DNA of 64,000 bases, from NCBI GenBank assembly GCA_016859345.1, contig CM029121.1, positions 408,329-472,328 on the forward strand, in the 5' to 3' direction. Each line of letters starts with the position of its first letter. Positions within the stretch are counted from its first letter, which is position 1. The position numbers and the translations under genes are program-made. This document shows positions 62,545-64,000 of this stretch, piece after piece. Source of the stretch: Istiophorus platypterus. Taxonomy: Eukaryota > Chordata > Actinopteri > Istiophoriformes > Istiophoridae. Under the pieces are notes generated by a model. The model made no database searches. It worked only from the letters and a program-made list of their open reading frames with translations, and was not told the DNA's origin.

Positions 62545-64000
62545 CACAAAATTCAAACGGCAATCTTCTGACAGTGCTCAATCTCTCAGAGCAATATTTG
62601 AAAACAGATCTGCCGTCATTGTCTTTTTTATCATAGAATGCATGGATGAGTGACTGGATTAAGACTACAGCTCCTGTCAGCCTCTTTACCAGCCCTCTCC
62701 GTATGCTTATCATTCCTTGTGCTGCATGCATAGTCCACAGGATAAGACTAGTAATCTAAAACTTAAATTAGAAAACCTTACAGATTCCCAGATGTGCACA
62801 CACTATTACTGAACTGGCCCAAATATGATATAATTTTCATCTATATTACCTATAAAAAAATGAATTAGAGATATATTTTACTTATTCAAACACGACAGCA
62901 CAATGTGTGCTTGTTCGATGGACACAGTACCAAATCACTGGTTAAAACAAACATTATGGATCATTTGTAGCCTTAATGTTGCTAAGTTTCGTTAAGTTTG
63001 GTCTTTCATCCTTAAAAGTGTTAAGCGGGCCCAGTTTAAGAGTTTCTGAAAGCCCAAAATGCAATGCCTATTGCTGACAGAGGAAATAAATTCCTTTAGA
63101 GGAAAACAAGTAAATAACATGTCTGATATGTTTACTAAAGAACCGGACCAGGGACAGAACCATCTGTCCAAAAGGTTACCAGCCCCACAGAATGTCAGTG
63201 AAGAGCTTTTCGGGCTCCTCAAGAAAACAATCTGCCTGAGAAAATCTCTGACTATTCCAAGAGCCTGGCAGGAGGGAGTGAGTATGTAACTGATAACCAG
63301 TAAGAATCAGCTAGTATTTACTTTTTCACTTTTATGATGGAAAACTTAGACTTACCGACAGTTCACTCTCTGTGATTTCTTTACTGTCAGGGGTCCTCTT
63401 GGTTTTTCCACTACCGGATGTTGGTTTGCCTTTCTTAGGTGGACCTGTTGACAGCTGCAAAAAAGTTAGTATAGTAGTATAGTAAATTGTTAAGGATACT
63501 TAAAATATATTGGGTAATACTGTCCTTGCACCAGCAAAACTCGGATACAACTAGGTGATAAAATATTATCCATCCATCCATCCATTTTTCTGCCATTTAA
63601 CCAAAGTCAGGTCGCAGCAGAGTAAGCAAGAAGCCCAGCTGTCCCCAACACAGTGGCACTCAGCCAGGGGTTCGTGAGTGTCCCCACACCCACCCCTCTC
63701 ACCCCGGGCAATTTCAGGGAAGGATAGAATCCAGTCCCTTTCCAGGAGCTAGTGCTGTACGTGGTGGTCAGCCCAACCAAACTGTTATTATTGTGAATCA
63801 TTATTGCTGATTTATCATTACCATCATCATTAATGATAATTTTTTCTTGGTTTTAACATGGCTCTGTGTATACCTTGCTGGTAGTAGCAGTTTGTGTCTT
63901 CCTGGGTGGTGCAGAAGATTTGGGTGGAGCTTCAGCAGTGGGAGGAACTTTAGTTGCAGACTTCTTGTCCCCCACGCCTCCTCCACCTCCGCCACCACCT
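33248..64000 (-). CDS. ckap5: Cytoskeleton-associated protein 5 (XMAP215/chTOG), partial: 32 exons to the stop codon
   Basis: Processive microtubule polymerase that uses TOG domains to bind tubulin. It acts at plus ends, kinetochores and, through TACC3, at spindle poles. The window holds 1,553 residues of a family about 2,030 long; TOG1, TOG2 and the start lie beyond 64,000. All 32 exons join in one frame (4,663 nt, first base finishing a split codon). Order by window residue: linker with polyglycine and KKGKP (1-80), TOG3 (about 88-300), acidic-glycine linker (301-345), TOG4 (about 350-554), basic linker (555-703), TOG5 (about 704-931), linker (932-1040), C-terminal helical domain (about 1048-1372), and a tail with YYERLKILRQRQGL and NLDDLKKRLERIKS ending in TAA. 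Similarity to human CKAP5 is high throughout. Introns are up to 3.8 kb and carry Tc1 remnants. No frameshift or premature stop is seen. Confidence 0.97.
35246..35367 (-). CDS. ckap5: ckap5 window exon 31 (residues 1426-1466)
   Basis: VIPQHCVDSSLSSNNEELKP then YYERLKILRQRQGLENTSR, the conserved coiled segment near the C-terminus. Acceptor GTCTGCAG, donor AGG|GTTAGT. Confidence 0.94.
35459..35618 (-). CDS. ckap5: ckap5 window exon 30 (residues 1373-1425)
   Basis: GLTELYEYKQKYSDADLEPF and NTSQFFQSYVERGLRMIESE, then RIQTSA and a split codon. Donor GCAG|GTACAA. Confidence 0.97.
35780..35863 (-). CDS. ckap5: ckap5 window exon 29 (residues 1345-1372)
   Basis: EDRMSKAKVSDILSEIFKKI and GSKENTKE, almost identical to human. 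Acceptor CTCCTTAG, donor GAG|GTCAGC. Confidence 0.96.
36027..36164 (-). CDS. ckap5: ckap5 window exon 28 (residues 1299-1344)
   Basis: ILDHLSMIENRNESELEAHL then KSDRGNEKTGLRT. Acceptor ATAAACAG, donor ACG|GTAGGC. Confidence 0.93.
36297..36485 (-). CDS. ckap5: ckap5 window exon 27, C-terminal domain (residues 1236-1298)
   Basis: CLWRMIRFLPETINNINLDR, ILLDVHNFMKVFPKEKLKQL and LKTLLHTLCKLTGAK. The acceptor TTTTTCTCAG directly follows a (TG)n microsatellite on the sense strand; see findings. Confidence 0.96.
36495..36558. repeat. (CA)n microsatellite abutting the ckap5 exon 27 acceptor
   Basis: About 32 CA units, read as (TG)n on the ckap5 sense strand, ending 9 nt before the exon. Confidence 0.97.
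36654..36729 (-). CDS. ckap5: ckap5 window exon 26, C-terminal domain (residues 1210-1235)
   Basis: SALLVLLQDSLVTTAGPPMF then SELVMK. Short 76-nt exon between acceptor CTCTGCAG and donor AAG|GTAAGG. Confidence 0.95.
37136..37167. repeat. Poly(A) run in a ckap5 intron
   Basis: Thirty-two consecutive A on the plus strand. No retrocopy or SINE body was recognised upstream of it. Confidence 0.9.
38299..38486 (-). CDS. ckap5: ckap5 window exon 25, C-terminal domain (residues 1148-1209)
   Basis: LFSMESLAREASMGVLKDLM, HGLITLMLDGRVEDIEDG and VLEKSDQTNMI, then AG split codon. Acceptor TTTCTCAG, donor CAG|GTTAGT. Confidence 0.97.
38553..40130 (+). mobile_element. Full-length but dead Tc1/mariner element with TIRs
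   Basis: The element lies between TA dinucleotides at 38,551-38,552 and 40,131-40,132, the expected target-site duplication. The ends are inverted repeats: CAGTTGCAGTCAGAAATATT on the left and, on the opposite strand at the right, CAGTTGCAATAAGAAGTATT, both continuing into TCAACCCCC. Length is 1,578 bp, typical for Tc1. It lies antisense to ckap5 between exons 24 and 25. Confidence 0.92.
38900..39920 (+). pseudogene. Tc1-type transposase pseudogene
   Basis: Starts MGKTKELAQKLREIISSNLK, a helix-turn-helix DNA-binding segment, and soon meets a stop after an A-run. Further on, TDETKLELFGHMDQ carries the first catalytic aspartate region and QDNDHKHTSKTT the second. The SPDL motif that should carry the third acidic residue is broken by a shift and an in-frame TGA. 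Multiple lesions make it inactive. Confidence 0.88.
40202..40381 (-). CDS. ckap5: ckap5 window exon 24, C-terminal domain (residues 1088-1147)
   Basis: IDEVLRQEDKAEVMSGHIDQ, LIATFMQLRLIYSTHMADD and IIKLYSCIIGNMLS. Acceptor CCCCACAG, donor TCT|GTGAGT. Confidence 0.97.
40740..41205 (+). mobile_element. Decayed non-LTR retrotransposon fragment, same family as 2.7-3.5 kb
   Basis: Plus-strand frames read KWRVWEAVDQAKSWLCHRAL, then AGVERKCASMLVGLEQQGLW and EIYCIKFLNQFVYDILPSHL. FLNQFVYDILPS parallels LLIQAFYNILPS of the 3.2-kb copy and the FLIQAVYDVLPSP motif between reverse transcriptase and endonuclease in this LINE type. It is antisense to ckap5. Confidence 0.5.
41215..41352 (+). mobile_element. 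Short classic-Tc1 fragment next to an exon donor
   Basis: GGGACAGGGAGACTGGTCAT and CAGAGAGGTCCTCGAAGAAA, followed by ACCTGCTCCAGAG, match the Tc1 transposase segment after GGGSIMLWG. Similarity is visible to about 41,349, 14 nt from ckap5 exon 23. Confidence 0.75.
41364..41484 (-). CDS. ckap5: ckap5 window exon 23, C-terminal domain begins (residues 1047-1087)
   Basis: MHSVSPHFDDIHNSTASTIN and SQVASGDINTSIQALAQ. The donor CAG|GTAGGT lies about 14 nt from a Tc1 fragment in the downstream intron. Confidence 0.97.
41618..41791 (-). CDS. ckap5: ckap5 window exon 22, linker (residues 989-1046)
   Basis: QARQNTQHSESSHPSIPKEF, QLDLDMIEMDQSRVCELPDL and VQHKLDELLEPIMIPEP. Acceptor CATTTAG, donor CCCAA|GTAAAC. 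The EFQLDLD motif is conserved. Confidence 0.94.
44412..44435 (-). CDS. ckap5: Candidate 24-nt ckap5 microexon
   Basis: On the minus strand a long pyrimidine tract with three TGC motifs (CTGCTCTGCCTGCCTTCTTT) leads to GGGAGCAG. A 24-nt segment follows, ending GGAT before a strong donor GTGAGTACC. With the AA left by exon 21 and the first C of exon 22, the insertion stays open and replaces N with KIMYRTYRI (net eight residues). Not confirmed by transcripts or recalled from another species. Confidence 0.5.
45170..45265. repeat. About 50-bp tandem duplication
   Basis: TCAGACCCCGCTTGGTAAGG occurs twice, about 49-50 bp apart, each preceded by CTATAAAA and followed by AT(A/G)TAACTGAAT. The two units differ at only a few bases. 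It lies in ckap5 intron 21. Confidence 0.9.
45638..45810 (-). CDS. ckap5: ckap5 window exon 21, linker (residues 932-988)
   Basis: LSEKDMSMLEERIKRSAKKT then LRKPAQEDPNKL. The donor AAA|GTAGGT leaves two bases (AA), completed by C of exon 22 to give N, matching KLNQAR in human. A candidate microexon follows in the intron. Confidence 0.93.
45900..46093 (-). CDS. ckap5: ckap5 window exon 20, end of TOG5 (residues 867-931)
   Basis: ECLEELGCLIEGYGMNVCQP, LKEIAVHIGDRDTSVRNAAL and GDQVYKLIGN. Acceptor CCTTAG, donor AAT|GTAAGA. Confidence 0.97.
46256..46391 (-). CDS. ckap5: ckap5 window exon 19, TOG5 (residues 822-866)
   Basis: VGESKDVVRKDVRAILTMLC and VFPFLMDGTKSKNSKQRA, with the last codon split G|AA. 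Acceptor TATTCAG, donor GCTG|GTACGT. Confidence 0.97.
46464..46667 (-). CDS. ckap5: ckap5 window exon 18, TOG5 (residues 754-821)
   Basis: RLESESEATISCLDLILKWF, TLRFFDTNTTVLMKVLEYL and YHLTEYEANSFVPYLILK. Donor AAG|GTGAGT is strong. Confidence 0.97.
46756..46905 (-). CDS. ckap5: ckap5 window exon 17, start of TOG5 (residues 704-753)
   Basis: ILKWNFISPRDEYLDQLKTQ and KWLQDELFHFDFQRHVKAI. Acceptor AACTGTAG, donor GAG|GTAATG. It follows a 3.5-kb intron holding a Tc1 element. Confidence 0.96.
48870..50339 (-). mobile_element. Tc1-like element with long inverted ends, dead
   Basis: Minus-strand pieces read STIQRCLHVNMNRGPLLTLK, FWNNTLWTDETKFNLYQNDG (first catalytic D), DDVTADRSSRMNSEAHRALL and TVQMDNDPKNTVKATRELF (second D). 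They lie in different frames. The terminal regions are long imperfect inverted repeats (TTTTGCCTCTGTACAGCACC on the left; GTACAGAGGCAAAATTACAA on the right). The outer right end is CTAACTG next to TA at about 50,338; the outer left end is eroded. Same family as at 20.6, 55.8 and 60.8 kb. Confidence 0.85.
50395..50517 (-). CDS. ckap5: ckap5 window exon 16, linker (residues 663-703)
   Basis: GAAGKKPPAKGLKDDEDKSG, PIFILIPNAKEQRIKEEK and QLK. The DEDKSGPIF motif is invariant in the family. Acceptor CTCTCTCAG, donor AAG|GTACCC. Confidence 0.96.
51164..51274 (-). CDS. ckap5: ckap5 window exon 15, linker (residues 626-662)
   Basis: PPSPPEEPAPPLPSKDKDSN and KKPPSKGKAVASSQQ. The donor is taken as CAG|GTAGAG at 51,163. 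CAG|GTGTCC nine bases further (exon to 51,155) is also in frame and would add VEQ. Confidence 0.75.
51685..51770 (-). CDS. ckap5: ckap5 window exon 14, linker (residues 597-625)
   Basis: SRSQPASEDIVDSKPEVKKV and GGVAAKK. Acceptor CTCTGCAG, donor AAG|GTATGT. Poorly conserved in sequence, but phase and composition fit. Confidence 0.88.
53515..53641 (-). CDS. ckap5: ckap5 window exon 13, TOG4-TOG5 linker (residues 555-596)
   Basis: PASKDQVVAMLEKARAVMPA then AKTGGRKGSAEPCRAAS. This is the basic, alanine/proline-rich linker thought to contact the microtubule lattice. Donor CAG|GTTTGT. Confidence 0.93.
53787..53981 (-). CDS. ckap5: ckap5 window exon 12, end of TOG4 (residues 490-554)
   Basis: VLGWLAEKLPTLRTVPGDLM, CLEDRNGDVRKKAQDALP and MMHLGYDKMTKATGKLK. 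Donor AAA|GTACTG. Confidence 0.97.
54185..54313 (-). CDS. ckap5: ckap5 window exon 11, TOG4 (residues 447-489)
   Basis: PNVRMAAMTTLQTWVEQTGM then KEWLEGEDLSEELKRENPFL, almost identical to human. Acceptor TCTATGCAG, donor GAG|GTACAC. Confidence 0.97.
54856..54969 (-). CDS. ckap5: ckap5 window exon 10, TOG4 (residues 409-446)
   Basis: VQQTLTILQQLATAMGPGLK and SLGIPIITVLGDSK. Acceptor TTTCAAG, donor AAG|GTAATG. It is separated from exon 9 by a 3.2-kb intron filled with Tc1 sequence. Confidence 0.95.
55810..57176 (-). mobile_element. Tc1-like element, dead, right part tandemly duplicated
   Basis: The left terminus CAGTTACGTTTATAAATATT follows TA at 55,808-55,809. The minus-strand transposase remnant includes GTGSLVFIDDVTADRSSRMN and TVQMDNDPKHTVKAT. 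The inner right inverted repeat (GTACAGAGGCAAAATTGAAA) is present, but the outermost right end has decayed. About 830 bp of it recurs in the duplicate that follows. Confidence 0.85.
56350..58195. repeat. 922-bp tandem duplication overlapping ckap5 exon 9
   Basis: Copy 1 (56,350-57,271) and copy 2 (57,274-58,195) look identical by eye over the lines I compared, offset 924 bp, joined by CC. The unit holds the right part of a Tc1 element, about 95 bp of intron, the exon 9 splice donor and the last 5 nt of exon 9. Only copy 2 continues into the real exon. Confidence 0.93.
58191..58365 (-). CDS. ckap5: ckap5 window exon 9, start of TOG4 (residues 350-408)
   Basis: DKITSDLVSKIGDKNWKIRK and LKGRLGDSNKIL. 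NWKIRKEG is the TOG4 first-loop tryptophan motif. The donor CTG|GTTAGT and the last 5 exon bases are also present in a tandem duplicate at 57,266-57,271. Confidence 0.95.
58728..58882 (-). CDS. ckap5: ckap5 window exon 8, acidic and polyglycine linker (residues 299-349)
   Basis: MQGQSPPPPVRFTKKAAVEE, then an acidic run, then eight glycines coded by repeated GGA, then DIMDLLPRTDIC. The GGA repeat is likely length-variable. A cysteine stands where human has serine before DKIT. Confidence 0.93.
59027..59210 (-). CDS. ckap5: ckap5 window exon 7, end of TOG3 (residues 237-298)
   Basis: INVKGFINNVKTALGATNPA, RTAAITLLGVMYLYMG and DEKPALLAQIDAEFEK. The donor AAG|GTTTGG is weak; phase and homology fix it. 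Confidence 0.95.
59442..59536 (-). CDS. ckap5: ckap5 window exon 6, TOG3 (residues 206-236)
   Basis: VVSMAFAQKNPKNQAETLNW and ANAMKEFGFVG, with the last codon split. Acceptor TTTTTCAG, donor TTGG|GTAATT. Confidence 0.95.
59684..59869 (-). CDS. ckap5: ckap5 window exon 5, TOG3 (residues 144-205)
   Basis: VMQMKLHIVALIAQRGQFSK through LPWTAEQ, with LVDKIGDIKCG as a HEAT-repeat loop. The donor CAG|GTTTTT is weak but is fixed by frame and by homology. Confidence 0.95.
60776..61725 (+). mobile_element. Internally deleted Tc1-like element
   Basis: The left end (TTTGTAATTTTGCCTTGGTA, TCAAGAAGTGACTGCGGTG) matches the long terminal repeat of the 48.9-kb family. A transposase remnant (HRQSLQSRKASMNTVGF then DFARKHSIKACS) jumps directly to the C-terminal AFGDAHGFKTS-type region. 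The whole catalytic core is therefore missing. It looks like a MITE-like deletion derivative, antisense to ckap5. Confidence 0.75.
61826..61918 (-). CDS. ckap5: ckap5 window exon 4, TOG3 (residues 113-143)
   Basis: AVETMDKGEMPCQALVRML and KKPGWKETNFQ, nearly identical to the human TOG3 segment. Acceptor TTCTAG, donor CAG|GTAAAT. Confidence 0.95.
62376..62486 (-). CDS. ckap5: ckap5 window exon 3, start of TOG3 (residues 76-112)
   Basis: AEACEELAARALPVSCLQQL then DSANWKERLASMEEFQR. NWKERL is the TOG first-loop tryptophan motif. The acceptor (CGCATCAG) is preceded directly by an alternating CG/TG microsatellite instead of a pyrimidine tract; see findings. Confidence 0.92.
62492..62548. repeat. 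(CG)n(CA)n microsatellite abutting the ckap5 exon 3 acceptor
   Basis: CGCGCGCG followed by about 22 CA units with one GC interruption. On the ckap5 sense strand it reads (TG)n(CG)n and ends 5 nt before the exon. Confidence 0.97.
63356..63454 (-). CDS. ckap5: ckap5 window exon 2 (residues 43-75)
   Basis: Acceptor TTTTTTGCAG, donor TCG|GTAAGT. LSTGPPKKGKP aligns with GGPPKKGKP in human CKAP5, and KEITESELS precedes TOG3. Confidence 0.9.
63565..63790. repeat. Probable dispersed repeat tail with CATC units
   Basis: Short CATC repeats (CATCCATCCATCCATTTTTC) are followed by GGTCGCAGCAGAGTAAGCAA, GCCCAGCTGTCCCCAAC and CTTTCCAGGAGCTAG. Composition and phrases resemble the 3' end of a fish LINE/SINE. 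It lies between ckap5 exons 1 and 2. Family not assigned. Confidence 0.4.
63874..64000 (-). CDS. ckap5: ckap5 window exon 1, cut by window edge (residues 1-42)
   Basis: Reads a run of eight glycines, VGDKKSATKVPPTAEAPPK, and ends TATTSK with donor GTATAC. This is the flexible TOG2-TOG3 linker, basic and proline/alanine-rich. The polyglycine run is encoded by mixed GGN codons. Confidence 0.85.

Noticed and set aside
1..64000. tRNA, rRNA or CRISPR arrays
   Set aside because: No cloverleaf with A/B boxes, no rRNA-like blocks and no spaced identical repeats were noticed. A tRNA or covariance-model scan was not possible here.

Overview
This 64-kb window is vertebrate genomic DNA, almost certainly from a ray-finned (teleost) fish. 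The evidence is its AT-rich intergenic sequence, abundant dinucleotide microsatellites, split genes with GT-AG introns, several decayed Tc1/mariner families of the kind common in fish, and two recognisable vertebrate genes. I see no bacterial-style operons, CRISPR arrays, rRNA or tRNA genes.

Layout. Positions 1-23.5 kb hold no gene I can recognise: AT-rich sequence with microsatellites, a decayed non-LTR retrotransposon tail (about 2.7-3.5 kb), a GC-rich unidentified repeat (9.25-9.68 kb), a telomere-like repeat block (17.5 kb) and a Tc1 C-terminal fragment (20.6-20.8 kb). Positions 23,709-28,390 (+) carry a complete four-exon homeobox gene, dbx1, encoding a predicted 320 residues, with a TATA-like box at 23,559. 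Positions 28.4-31.2 kb separate the two convergent genes and contain two Tc1 fragments fused in inverted orientation. Positions 33,248-64,000 (-) carry the 3' three-quarters of ckap5 (XMAP215/chTOG), reconstructed here as 32 coding exons. These encode 1,553 residues in one unbroken frame, from the TOG2-TOG3 linker to the stop codon. TOG1, TOG2 and the promoter lie beyond the right edge.

The genes are functionally unrelated. DBX1 is a transcription factor that patterns interneuron progenitors. CKAP5 is a microtubule polymerase acting at plus ends, kinetochores and centrosomes. They converge tail to tail. In human they lie far apart on chromosome 11 (from memory), so their adjacency here is a possible lineage-specific junction.

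The observations most worth following up lie in ckap5: an unannotated-looking 24-nt in-frame microexon candidate (44,412-44,435) with a pyrimidine- and TGC-rich acceptor; two splice acceptors built directly on TG microsatellites, one with the TG(m)T(n) layout known from CFTR; and a by-eye identical 922-bp tandem duplication that copies the last 5 nt and splice donor of a coding exon into the intron, which may be real or an assembly artefact. Three distinct Tc1-like lineages, all apparently dead, are scattered through the ckap5 introns.
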